Under the pieces are notes generated by a model that saw only the letters and a program-made list of their open reading frames with translations, ran no database searches and was not told the DNA's origin. Position numbers and translations under genes: made by a program. A stretch of DNA of 64,000 nt from Pantoea vagans (GTDB lineage: Bacteria > Pseudomonadota > Gammaproteobacteria > Enterobacterales > Enterobacteriaceae). Location: NCBI RefSeq assembly GCF_001506165.1, contig NZ_CP011427.1:3906001-3970000 (forward strand), written 5' to 3'. Shown piece by piece: positions 31,032 through 39,872 of this stretch. Numbering within the stretch: position 1 is the stretch's first letter; each line of letters begins with the position of its first letter.

Positions 31032-31124
31032 GGCGCGCCCGATGGCGGCAACGGGCGGCCTAAAGGCCGCACCCTACAAAATCCGTCGCGGCGCAATTTA
31101 TTGCGCGATAAATCGCGCCGCTAC
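31032..31124. repeat. Paired-hairpin intergenic repeat, copy B (composite)
   Basis: The 20-base segment at 31032-31051 is identical to one beside copy A. It is followed by a third hairpin type GCGGCC/GGCCGC (31055-31070) with ACCCTAC, and then by fused hairpins GCGCAAT/ATTGCGC and GCGCGAT/ATCGCGC that share GCGC (31091-31118), closed by GCCGCTAC. It lies downstream of kdgK. Confidence 0.8.
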
Positions 31125-31474
31125 CAAATTGACCTGCGCCCCTGAAAAAATCATTACCCCGACTTACCGAAGTCACAGGGAAATTTGTATTAACAACACA
31201 TTTTTCACTACTAATTTTCATCATCATCGCCAGTCATCCCCATCCGACAGACGCCCCTCAAAACCACTTTAGCCTTACTAATAAGATCAATTTAAATTCA
31301 ATCGATTACGGCAAGAAAACGGGCCGCCAGGCATAGTCCGAAACTGATGAAATCGGCGGTTTTCGGCTGGACGCCAGCGGGAAAACAGACCATGTTTTAA
31401 TCAATAACAGCAGGACGCTGTTACTCCGGCCGCGAACAGAATAACGACAACATGACTCGCTCAGGACTGATTGT
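31125..31474. other. AT-rich gap upstream of the esterase gene
   Basis: About 350 bp without a supported gene between repeat copy B and the esterase start. It is AT-rich and probably holds the esterase promoter, but I see no convincing operator, terminator or RNA gene. Confidence 0.5.
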
Positions 31475-32344
31475 ATGCACACAGAAATTATTAATATCTG
31501 GCCGCACGGTGATGCGCCAGGCGCGAGCGATTCGCGCGCTCAACCGCAAATCGTCGATCTTGCTAAAGAATATGAACCCTATGACCGCGCCGCCACCGGT
31601 GTGCGTTGCCCGGAGATGGCAATCTGGCATCCGGAAACCTCCAACGGGATTACGCTGCTGGTTGCGCCTGGCGGGGGCTATCAGCGGGTACTGATTGACC
31701 GTGAAGGCAGCGCGCTCGCCACCTTCTTCACTTCCATGGGCTATACGCTGGCGGTGATGACCTATCGCCTGCCCTACGATGGCCATCACGAAGGCCCGGA
31801 TGCACCGCTGGCCGATGCGCAGCGTGCGGTTCGCGTGCTGCGAGATCGTGCGCAGCGCGGCATGAATGGCAAATATATTGTGATGATGGGCTTCTCTGCC
31901 GGGGGACACGTGGCCGCCAGCCTGGGCACGCGCTTTGGCGAGAAGGTCTACCCGGTTCAGGATCAGGCCGACAGCTTCTCACCGCGCCCGGATGCGATGG
32001 TGCTACTTTATCCGGTAATCAGCATGCGTGACGGGCTGGCGCACGAAAGCTCGCGCACCCGCTTGCTCGGCGCGTGGCCTGATCAAAAGCTGATTGAAGC
32101 CTATTCACTGGAAACGCGTGTGCATGCGCAAACGCCACCCACGCTGCTGATTCACGCCACTGATGATGAGTCGGTTTCCGTAAATAACAGCATGGTGTTC
32201 TTCAGCGCGCTGCGGGAGCACAAAGTGCCGGTGGAGATTCACTTCTATCAGAAAGGCGGCCACGGATTTGGCATCCGGGGCGTGGCGGATTTACCGCTAG
32301 CGAGCTGGCCGATGCTCGTGACCGAATGGCTTCGCGCCAAATGA
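31475..32344 (+). CDS. Alpha/beta-hydrolase, acetyl-esterase type
   Basis: A 289-residue cytoplasmic protein without a signal peptide, resembling the BD-FAE/acetylxylan-esterase-like alpha/beta hydrolases. Visible parts are the oxyanion loop APGGGY (64-69), the nucleophile elbow GFSAGGH with Ser141, an acid in HATDDESV (Asp230 or Asp231) and His263 in KGGHGFG. A sugar O-acetyl ester is the likely substrate class, which would fit the neighbouring uronate kinase, but the substrate cannot be read from sequence. No counterpart lies between kdgK and yhjJ in E. coli, so this is an insertion in an otherwise conserved order. It is monocistronic. Confidence 0.8.
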   Translation: MHTEIINIWPHGDAPGASDSRAQPQIVDLAKEYEPYDRAATGVRCPEMAIWHPETSNGITLLVAPGGGYQRVLIDREGSALATFFTSMGYTLAVMTYRLPYDGHHEGPDAPLADAQRAVRVLRDRAQRGMNGKYIVMMGFSAGGHVAASLGTRFGEKVYPVQDQADSFSPRPDAMVLLYPVISMRDGLAHESSRTRLLGAWPDQKLIEAYSLETRVHAQTPPTLLIHATDDESVSVNNSMVFFSALREHKVPVEIHFYQKGGHGFGIRGVADLPLASWPMLVTEWLRAK

Positions 32345-32350
32345 TCCCCT

Positions 32351-32470
32351 TCATACTTTGAGCTGCAGCGGCGTTGGCTGCGCGCGTTCACCCCAGTCAC
32401 TTACTGATGTAAGCTCCTGGGGATGAACACCCTTGCCGCCTTGCTGCAGCTCAAATTATTTTGGGGATGA
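32351..32470. repeat. ERIC (IRU) element
   Basis: The central palindrome contains CACCCCAGTCACTTACT and ATGTAAGCTCCTGGGGAT, the sequences on which the classic ERIC primers are based. It is flanked by imperfect inverted ends CATACTTTGAGCTGCAG and CTGCAGCTCAAATTATTT. Length of about 120 bp fits a full element (about 127 bp). It lies between the convergent esterase and yhjJ genes. Confidence 0.92.
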
Positions 32471-32517
32471 CATATGCCAAGATGATTAAACTTGGGCCAT
32501 GAATCATAAATTATTTG

Positions 32518-34032
32518 TCATGACGACGGTTGCGCCGGGTCAGTGGCGCTCGCGCTGCCATTACTTTCCGGTTTGGCATCATCTGGCGCAGCCGGTGCGG
32601 CAGGCGCATCGGGTACCTTCATCACCTTGTCCCAACTGTCCTGCAGCATCTTCACGTTGGTTTCCGGTTCGCCCTGCGGCTGAATCAACACCATCGTCAG
32701 TTCCTGCGTCAGCTGCTGGCGCAGTTCCTGGTTGAGCTGCTCACGTGTCAATTCGCTGAGAAACGCCTGACGCAGCTTCTGGTACTGCTCCGGTGCGATA
32801 TCCACCACCGCATTCTGCTGTGAACGCAAACGCTGCCCCATCAGAATATCGGTATCAGTACGTGCGTAAGTGGCGAACAGCTTGTTCAGCTCTAACAGCT
32901 TTTGCGCCATCAGCGCATCAAACTCTTCCTGCGGTAAGCCTTTATCACGCACCACCGCCAACTCTTTCGCCACCTGATTCATGTTCTGCGCCAGCGAGGC
33001 ATTAGGGCTGTCCATATTAATGGAACACTGTGCGCGCTGGTACAGCACACGGCAGTCAAAACCGACCTGGACGTTCTGCGCTTTGCTGTCCGCCAGCGAG
33101 CGCTGCACATGCCAGAACAGGGCTTCACGCGCCAGATCGCTCTGCCAGTAGTGTTGCAGATTTTGCGAGTCGCGAATCGGTTGCCACGGCGTATCCCACA
33201 CCAAAGACAGACGATCCTGGTTCATACCGCCGTTGACCAGGTTAACCGCCTGATGCGGCAGCGGTGACAGCGTCGGCAGTGCAGCCGGAGCCACGCGCTT
33301 GCCCTTCAGCGGTGAGAACGCTTTATTGATCTGCTCGGCCATACTGCGACTATCCACGTTGCCCACCACGTATAGCGTCATGCCATCCGGGGTGTACCAC
33401 TGCTGATAGAAGCTATTAAGTTGAGCGATATCCACCGGTGCACGCGGCTGTTCGCCAGGATCGTGCGCCAGCATCGCTGAGCCTTTCAAACGATAACGCC
33501 ACCACACGTCTTGGGTGTTAGGTGGCCAGGTGGCAATCGGGTCGGTCGCGGTTAACGCGGTCGAGATCACCTGCTCATTAATGGTCATTTTGCCTGCGGT
33601 CGCCGCCAGCCAGCTCAGCGCTTCTTTCAGCAGCTCAGGGCGGTTATTCGGCAAACTCAGGTTGTATTGGGTGTAATCGTATGACGATATCGCCGGTGGC
33701 AGCGGTCGCTGCGGGTCCATCGCCTGCTGCCACAGCGCGCGTTGCTGGTTGGTGTCCAACGCGGCGTTGTGTACCATCGCCATACGTGGAATCAAGTGGC
33801 TGAAGCCCGTTTGCTGCGCGCTCTCCACCAGCGAGCCGGTGTTAACGATCAGGCGCAACTCAATGCGATCGCTCGGACGCTGTGGTGTTGTCAGAAGCTG
33901 CCAGCTAAAACCATTGTCCAGTTTACCTTCCTGCCAGGCGGGATCGGGCTGGAGTGTTTCAGCGTGTGCGCCAAAGCCGGATGCCGCAAGGATCAATCCG
34001 CCAACCAAAAGCCGAATTCTGGTGCCCTGCAT
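32518..34032 (-). CDS. yhjJ: YhjJ, M16 peptidase-like protein without zinc motif
   Basis: Periplasmic protein of 504 residues (E. coli 498) with a signal peptide cleaved after about residue 24 (GAHA). It has the two-lobed M16 (pitrilysin) fold: PDRIELRLIVNTGSL-type beta strand, YQQWYTPDGMTLYVVGNVD and FDALMAQKLLELNKLF. The position of the metal motif HxxEH reads HLIPR (residues 79-83), so it should not be a zinc protease; E. coli YhjJ has the same loss. A Pro/Ala/Asp-rich tail (last 35 residues) differs from E. coli. Function unknown. Confidence 0.9.
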   Translation of the reverse strand: MQGTRIRLLVGGLILAASGFGAHAETLQPDPAWQEGKLDNGFSWQLLTTPQRPSDRIELRLIVNTGSLVESAQQTGFSHLIPRMAMVHNAALDTNQQRALWQQAMDPQRPLPPAISSYDYTQYNLSLPNNRPELLKEALSWLAATAGKMTINEQVISTALTATDPIATWPPNTQDVWWRYRLKGSAMLAHDPGEQPRAPVDIAQLNSFYQQWYTPDGMTLYVVGNVDSRSMAEQINKAFSPLKGKRVAPAALPTLSPLPHQAVNLVNGGMNQDRLSLVWDTPWQPIRDSQNLQHYWQSDLAREALFWHVQRSLADSKAQNVQVGFDCRVLYQRAQCSINMDSPNASLAQNMNQVAKELAVVRDKGLPQEEFDALMAQKLLELNKLFATYARTDTDILMGQRLRSQQNAVVDIAPEQYQKLRQAFLSELTREQLNQELRQQLTQELTMVLIQPQGEPETNVKMLQDSWDKVMKVPDAPAAPAAPDDAKPESNGSASATDPAQPSS

Positions 34033-34214
34033 GTGAACCCCTACTCAAACAGATCAACGCTCGTTATCGCGACATAAACGGTCACAACAGGGGTGACCGA
34101 CGCGGCATATCGCCGCCACGTTTATTGAAGAACAGACTCTTTGACCACAGGATGGTCAGGATGTCGCGCAACGAGGTAAAAAATCGGGAAAAAAATCAAT
34201 GGGGTTTATTATGC

Positions 34215-34251
34215 AAATGCCCGCTGTCAGGGCAAGCGACAGCGGGCATTT
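34215..34251 (-). terminator. Inverted repeat downstream of dctA
   Basis: A perfect 14-bp stem AAATGCCCGCTGTC/GACAGCGGGCATTT with a 9-base loop, 26 bp after the dctA stop. No T-run follows on the minus strand, so it may protect the mRNA end or support termination rather than be a canonical terminator. Confidence 0.6.
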
Positions 34252-34277
34252 CTCGGGAAATTAACGCAATTAGCCGA

Positions 34278-35558
34278 TTAGATGCTGGTTTGTGATGCGT
34301 TATTCACCTTTTTCGCTGAAGAAAGCGTCGCTTTCATCTGCTCTTCATCCAACTGACCGACCCACTTCGCCACGACAACGGTCGCCACGCCGTTACCCAC
34401 CAGGTTAGTCAGTGCACGCGCTTCGGACATAAAGCGGTCGATACCGAGAATCAGCGCCAGACCCGCCACCGGCAGATGTCCCACTGCAGATAAAGTCGCT
34501 GCCAACACGATAAAGCCACTGCCGGTCACACCCGCAGCCCCTTTAGAGGAGAGCAGCAGCACCACCAATAACGTGATCTGATGGAAGATATCCATATGCG
34601 CGTTGGTGGCCTGTGCGATAAACACTGCCGCCATGGTGAGATAGATAGAGGTACCATCAAGGTTGAATGAGTAGCCGGTCGGGATAACCAACCCCACTAC
34701 CGACTTCTTACAACCCAGCTTCTCCATCTTATCCAGCATGCGAGGCAGCGCGGATTCCGAAGAAGAAGTGCCCAGCACAATCAGCAGCTCTTCTTTGATG
34801 TAAGCGACGAACTTGAAGATATTGAAGCCCGCCCAACGCGCAATCAGCCCCAGCACCACCACCACAAACAGCACACAAGTAATGTAGAAGCAGATAATCA
34901 GCTGCCCCAATTGCACCAGTGAACCGACGCCGTATTTACCGATGGTAAAGGCCATGGCACCGAAAGCACCGATTGGCGCGAGGCGCATAATCATGTTGAT
35001 CACGCCGAAGATCACTTTCGAGAAGCTCTCAATGACGTTGAACATCACGGTACCGGCGTTACCCAGGCGATGCAGGGCAAAACCAAACAGAATGGCGAAA
35101 AGCAGCACTTGCAGGATGTTGCCGCTGGCAAAGGCGCCGATCACGCTATTCGGGATGATATCCAACAAGAAGGCGATAACACCCTGCTCTTGCGCCTGCT
35201 GGGCGTAAACCGCCACGGCTTTGGCGTCGAGCGTTGCCGGGTCAACGTTCATGCCCGCACCCGGCTGCACCACGTTAACCACAACCAGACCGATAATCAG
35301 CGCGATGGTGCTGACCACTTCAAAATAGAGCAGCGCAACGGCGCCCGTACGTCCAACGGCTTTCATGCTCTCCATGCCGGCAATACCGGTCACCACCGTA
35401 CAGAAAATCACGGGGGCGATGATCATCTTGATCAGCTTAACGAAACCATCACCAAGCGGCTTCATTTGCGCGCCTAACTCAGGATAGTAGTGGCCCAACA
35501 GGACGCCGATGCCGATGGCAACCAGCACCTGAAAGTAGAGGCTTTTGAACAGTTTCAT
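34278..35558 (-). CDS. dctA: C4-dicarboxylate/proton symporter
   Basis: Aerobic uptake of succinate, fumarate, malate and orotate across the inner membrane. The DAACS-family protein is 426 residues from [11 protein letters not shown] (E. coli 428). Family signatures are [29 protein letters not shown], the serine-rich re-entrant loop [29 protein letters not shown] and [19 protein letters not shown]. The open frame extends to 35618 but those 20 residues lack family support. In E. coli it is induced by DcuSR and CRP; I found no clear site. Confidence 0.95.
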   Translation of the reverse strand: MKLFKSLYFQVLVAIGIGVLLGHYYPELGAQMKPLGDGFVKLIKMIIAPVIFCTVVTGIAGMESMKAVGRTGAVALLYFEVVSTIALIIGLVVVNVVQPGAGMNVDPATLDAKAVAVYAQQAQEQGVIAFLLDIIPNSVIGAFASGNILQVLLFAILFGFALHRLGNAGTVMFNVIESFSKVIFGVINMIMRLAPIGAFGAMAFTIGKYGVGSLVQLGQLIICFYITCVLFVVVVLGLIARWAGFNIFKFVAYIKEELLIVLGTSSSESALPRMLDKMEKLGCKKSVVGLVIPTGYSFNLDGTSIYLTMAAVFIAQATNAHMDIFHQITLLVVLLLSSKGAAGVTGSGFIVLAATLSAVGHLPVAGLALILGIDRFMSEARALTNLVGNGVATVVVAKWVGQLDEEQMKATLSSAKKVNNASQTSI

Positions 35559-35788
35559 AACAGGTGTCCAGGTATAGACGGAATTCACCGCCGTTATTAT
35601 GGAGAACGCATGCGGCAAGCCGCCTGGAAGCGAAAAACCTTACCGATTGCGGGAAAATAACACCCCGTTAACAGGATTAATATACCCTTACATTCCTTAC
35701 AAAAGTTACAAAACTCTAACTATGAACTGAAACGCTTCAGCACACGGTACATCAGCGTTTTATCAAGGAAAATCAATAAATCAGGTGA

Positions 35789-37804
35789 TTATTCAGGATG
35801 TGACGAAGGCGCAAGCCAGCGTTGATTAAAGATGTGTAAAGGCAAGGCTTCTGCGTATAAGTAGCCTTGCCCTATGGTAATTCCGCGCGCCAGCAGCCAG
35901 TCACGCTGCTCTTCCGTTTCAACACCCTCGGCAATCACGTCAAGGTGAATGATGTCGGCAATGGCTGACACAATACGCACCATGGTGTCGTCATCGGGCA
36001 GTGCGGCAACGAAGCTGCGGTCCATCTTCAGCTTGTTCACTGGCAGCGCTTTAAATTGATGCAGATAGTTGAGGTTAGAGTAACCCATACCGAAATCGTC
36101 GAGCGCTACTGCCACGCCGGTTTGCTGCAACGCGCGCAGCAGGGATATCGCCTGCTCAGCATCACCTATTTGCGCGGTTTCAGTAATTTCCAGTACAAAG
36201 TTACCCGGTGCAATGCGATGGCGCTCCAGCAGCCCCTGCAAATGGCTCACCATGCTGGCGTCACGCAACTGCACGGCGGAAATATTAACGCTGAGTGGGA
36301 TATTGATGCCTTGCTTCTGCCAGGCGGCGAGAATGCGGCAGGCTTCTTCAAATACCCAGCGGCCTATCGCCGAAATCACGCCAATCTCTTCGGCGCTGGC
36401 AATAAACTCTTCTGATAATCCGTAACTGCCATCCGGCATACGCATACGCAGTAACGCTTCGGCACCGGCCAGTTCACCGGTTGCCATGTTGATTTGCGGC
36501 TGCAGATAGAGTGCAAACTGATCGTCCTGTAAGCCCTGCAAGATATCGTGCTCCTGCGTCAGACGTTTTTGCGCCCGTTCAGTGAGTGCCGGATCAAAGA
36601 ACAGAATCTGGTTTTTACCCTGATGACGCGCCGACATCATGGCGGAGGTGGCGCGATCAAGCTGCTCGCCCGCGCTGACGACGCTATCGTCATACAACGC
36701 CAGACCGATACTGGCATTGGGACGCAGTTGCAGTTGATGAAGATTGACGGGCTGATTGATGCGGATCATCAGGTTGCGGGCCAGCCGCATCGCCCGGAAC
36801 GGATTGTGGGCGCGCTTCATTAATAGCGCAAAATCGCTCGGTCCGGTTTGCGCCAGCAAAGTGTGATCGTCCACGGTGCTGCGAATTTTTTCCACCAGCG
36901 TCAGCATTAAGGTATCGCGCTGCTCATCACTCAGGACGCCGTTGGCTTCCTGCAAGGTCTCAATGCGGATCACCATCACCCCCCACGGCTGACGACGATG
37001 GCGATGGCTGGCGTGCTGATCGAGCAGGGCCAGGAACAGTGCGCGATTGGGTAAATCGGTGACGGCGAAATGGGTGGTCATACGGCTCATTTCATCATGA
37101 ATCGACTCCAGCACCTGCTGATTGCGGTTGTAGCTACGGATCAGCATGCCGATTTCATCGTCGCGATGGTTGTGCGGCAAATCCAGTTTGTGGGTGAGAA
37201 TCGCTTGTGGCGGTAGCTCCTGCAAGTCACGCGACAGGTTACGCAAGGGATGCACGATAAGACGGTTGATGCACCAGCTGATGGCCACTGAGAGAATCAG
37301 TGCCAGCAGCAAATAGGTGGTGATCATGGTTGAAAGCGTACTCAACAGGAATTGATACACCCGTGAGGAGTCGGCCTGTAGCACCAGATAAGCGATCGGC
37401 TTCGGCAGCCCGGTTCGCTCAACCGAGTATAGCGGCAGAGTGATTTGCACCGGCAGCTCAAACAGGCGTGCAACAAAGCGTGGCACCGGTTTTTCCGGCA
37501 CGAAATCGGCATGCAGCGCCTGGAACGCGTTTGGCAGTACCACATCCGCCCGAGACAAAATACCGGCAGGTTTGAGGGTATTGAGAATGCGTTCCGCCTG
37601 CGGAATATCGCCTTTGAGCACCGCTTCAGAAAGCGGCTGACGCACCGTGTGCGCGATATTCTCCATCTGCTGGGCGTAGTCAATCCTGCGCTGCTGCACA
37701 AAGTGGAATAACTGGATGACGATAAAAATGCTGATGGTCACCATCGCCACGGCGGACACCGTTGCCATCTGCTTTATCGTTAACGAGCGGCTAACGCGCA
37801 ACAA
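35789..37804 (-). CDS. pdeK: Degenerate-GGDEF/EAL phosphodiesterase (PdeK/HmsP type)
   Basis: Inner-membrane protein of 671 residues with two membrane segments (about 10-33 and 155-180) around a periplasmic sensor domain, a HAMP-like linker, a GGDEF domain (about 245-405) and an EAL domain (about 415-660). The GGDEF signature is TGPSDF (320-325), so no cyclase activity is expected. The EAL domain keeps AEALLR (E449), the SVNISA motif, ITETA, LDDFGMGYSN (569-), KLKMDRSF and AEGVET, so phosphodiesterase activity is expected. E. coli YhjK is at the same place, before the cellulose genes; Yersinia HmsP is the characterised relative. Confidence 0.92.
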   Translation of the reverse strand: MLRVSRSLTIKQMATVSAVAMVTISIFIVIQLFHFVQQRRIDYAQQMENIAHTVRQPLSEAVLKGDIPQAERILNTLKPAGILSRADVVLPNAFQALHADFVPEKPVPRFVARLFELPVQITLPLYSVERTGLPKPIAYLVLQADSSRVYQFLLSTLSTMITTYLLLALILSVAISWCINRLIVHPLRNLSRDLQELPPQAILTHKLDLPHNHRDDEIGMLIRSYNRNQQVLESIHDEMSRMTTHFAVTDLPNRALFLALLDQHASHRHRRQPWGVMVIRIETLQEANGVLSDEQRDTLMLTLVEKIRSTVDDHTLLAQTGPSDFALLMKRAHNPFRAMRLARNLMIRINQPVNLHQLQLRPNASIGLALYDDSVVSAGEQLDRATSAMMSARHQGKNQILFFDPALTERAQKRLTQEHDILQGLQDDQFALYLQPQINMATGELAGAEALLRMRMPDGSYGLSEEFIASAEEIGVISAIGRWVFEEACRILAAWQKQGINIPLSVNISAVQLRDASMVSHLQGLLERHRIAPGNFVLEITETAQIGDAEQAISLLRALQQTGVAVALDDFGMGYSNLNYLHQFKALPVNKLKMDRSFVAALPDDDTMVRIVSAIADIIHLDVIAEGVETEEQRDWLLARGITIGQGYLYAEALPLHIFNQRWLAPSSHPE

Positions 37805-37975
37805 AACCTCTCCCGGCGTCTCACGCCGTGTCTTTAGATGAAATGCGCAGCGAGTATATCGCAGGTCAGTGATTTTTTGCGCCGGGATAAGGTCGAAAAG
37901 TGGCTGAGAGAGGCAGATAAGTGGGTGAATAGGAATTGTTCAGGTTGCCGAACCGATTTGAACCAGCAAGAAACC

Positions 37976-38028
37976 GTAGCGGCGTGATTTATCACGCAGA
38001 TTTGCAGCGCAATAAATTGCGCCGCTAC
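37976..38028. repeat. Paired-hairpin intergenic repeat, copy C
   Basis: GTAGCG opens hairpin GCGTGAT/ATCACGC (37982-37997); a 9-base spacer follows, then hairpin GCGCAAT/ATTGCGC (38007-38022) closed by GCCGCTAC. Same topology as copy A but a different left hairpin. It lies between pdeK and bcsG. Confidence 0.85.
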
Positions 38029-38043
38029 GGTTCACATTGACGA

Positions 38044-39684
38044 TTACTGCGGATACGCGACCCAATCCCCACCGTTGAGACGTATCCAGGGTTTACCCTG
38101 ATACATCATCACCACGGCGTTATCGTTTTCTGACACCACTGGCGATTGCGGTAAATTATCTGCCAGTACCGACATATTCACGTTGGGTGCGTTAAACACC
38201 TGTCCATCCACCACGCGCGAAATAATCTCGGAAATCGCCAGCAAACTGGTCGGCGTATCAATGGTCAGCGGTTGGCCTTGATGCGGTGCCTTCATGCCAA
38301 CAAACTTAATGCCCACCGGCACATGAGTAATACTTGGGCTGGGGATATCGCGCAGACCTGACATCTGCATCTTATCGCCCTGCAGCGCAGCACCGTGTTC
38401 GGGCACCACCAGCACCATCACACGACGACCGGATTTCTCCAGATTAGTCAGGAAAGTATCCAGCTGATCAAACAATACCTTCGCGCGCGGTTGCCAGTCG
38501 GCGGTGCGCGTGCTGCCCAGCTCACGCGTGCCATCATGCAGCGGAATCAGGTTATAGAAAGTGGCACTGCGCGCGTCGCTACTCTTGGTACGATCGTCAA
38601 GCCAGCGCTGCATAAGCTGCCCATCATTAAACACCGTCGAACCGTCAAACGAGGTCAGCTCCGGCGCAATTCCCGCCTGCGACATCAGCGGTGCTTGTAG
38701 ATTGCCATCTTCGCGCAACTCTTTGAGGTAATTACCAAACACGCCGGTGTGGTCCATCATCAGCTCTTGCTTAAAGCCGAGCTTCGCCAGGTTATCAAAC
38801 AGATAGCAGCGCTGATCGGTGGCTTTATACAGATTGGTATGCGACGTCTGGCCGCAGCTGGCACGCAGCAAACGAATCCCCGCCGGGCCGCTGTAGCCGG
38901 TGGCAGAGTTGTAGTTATTCAGCACGATATCAAAATGCTTCCACAGCGGATGGTCTCGCAGTTGCGCCACATCCAAATCTGACCACGACAGGGAGCAGAT
39001 ATTGATCACCAGGATATCAAACGGCTGCGAGTCCGCAGGCAAGGCATCCGGGAAGTGGGTGACGCGTTGGCGCTCACTGTCGTAGAAGCGATTGAGCCAT
39101 GAAGTCAAATTGGCACTGGTCGGTGGCGCCGATTGATCCAGACCATCCGGCGCCTTAGCCGTGGACGGTTTGTCATTCAACGCCACTTCAGGCGTGGCGG
39201 CCTTGGTCGGCAGTAAATTCATTGCCGGTCCGGCTATCGTCAGCACGTTCAACCAGATCAACATCAGCGATACCAACACGGTAACGCGAATCCACTGGGC
39301 CACGAACAGGTACAACACCAGCAGCACAAAGCCGGTGCCGATCATCTCCCAGTTAATAAAGCGATCCAGCAGGTCGAGCAGGTAAGCCGATGAGAATCCA
39401 GCTAGCTGACTGCCCTGACTCATGATCGAATCGGGCCCTGGCAGCCAGGTATCGTGCCAAAACAGCGCAAAGCCAATCGGCAGCGAAACCCAGTGACGTA
39501 TGCGATGCAGACGGCGTGACGGCAGCGGGAACAGCAGCCAGGCCAGAAAAACCAGATTGCTCAGCGCGTGAAAATTAAGATAGCCGTACCACAACAGTCC
39601 AAATTTGATCAGGAAGTAGAAGTTCCAGCCGCCGAGACCGCGCCACCACGAACCGTGCAGCGTCGAAGGTTTAGTATCACTCAT
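38044..39684 (-). CDS. bcsG: Cellulose phosphoethanolamine transferase
   Basis: Transfers phosphoethanolamine from phosphatidylethanolamine to cellulose glucose residues in the periplasm. It is 546 residues: about five N-terminal membrane segments (20-150), a Pro/Ala linker (about 160-190), then a zinc alkaline-phosphatase-fold domain. Residues matching the E. coli catalytic set are visible: Cys230 (NICSLSW), nucleophile Ser265 (ATGYSGPAG), His382 (PLHDG) and Glu428-His429 (PEHGAAL). It is the last gene of bcsE-bcsF-bcsG; its ATG overlaps the bcsF stop by one base. Confidence 0.95.
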   Translation of the reverse strand: MSDTKPSTLHGSWWRGLGGWNFYFLIKFGLLWYGYLNFHALSNLVFLAWLLFPLPSRRLHRIRHWVSLPIGFALFWHDTWLPGPDSIMSQGSQLAGFSSAYLLDLLDRFINWEMIGTGFVLLVLYLFVAQWIRVTVLVSLMLIWLNVLTIAGPAMNLLPTKAATPEVALNDKPSTAKAPDGLDQSAPPTSANLTSWLNRFYDSERQRVTHFPDALPADSQPFDILVINICSLSWSDLDVAQLRDHPLWKHFDIVLNNYNSATGYSGPAGIRLLRASCGQTSHTNLYKATDQRCYLFDNLAKLGFKQELMMDHTGVFGNYLKELREDGNLQAPLMSQAGIAPELTSFDGSTVFNDGQLMQRWLDDRTKSSDARSATFYNLIPLHDGTRELGSTRTADWQPRAKVLFDQLDTFLTNLEKSGRRVMVLVVPEHGAALQGDKMQMSGLRDIPSPSITHVPVGIKFVGMKAPHQGQPLTIDTPTSLLAISEIISRVVDGQVFNAPNVNMSVLADNLPQSPVVSENDNAVVMMYQGKPWIRLNGGDWVAYPQ

Positions 39685-39872
39685 TACGCTTTGGTATCCG
39701 TTTTAGCGGGTTTGCGTTGCCACTGCCCTTCCGATTTCAGCGCACGCGGCGGCAGCAAACGCATCAGCAAGCTGGTGCTGCTGCGCGGTAACCAACGCAC
39801 AAACAACGATTTCAGGAACAGCAAAATTAATAACAGCAGGATCGCCACCTGCACCCAATCCATCAGCGTCAT
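39684..39872 (-). CDS. bcsF: BcsF, small membrane subunit of the cellulose synthase
   Basis: 62-residue protein with one N-terminal membrane segment (about 6-24, LLLLILLF) and a basic cytoplasmic tail (RKPAKTDTKA). E. coli BcsF is 63 residues and recruits BcsE to the membrane complex. It overlaps both neighbours by one base, which supports coupled expression. Sequence identity to E. coli is low; name by size, topology and position. Confidence 0.88.
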   Translation of the reverse strand: MTLMDWVQVAILLLLILLFLKSLFVRWLPRSSTSLLMRLLPPRALKSEGQWQRKPAKTDTKA

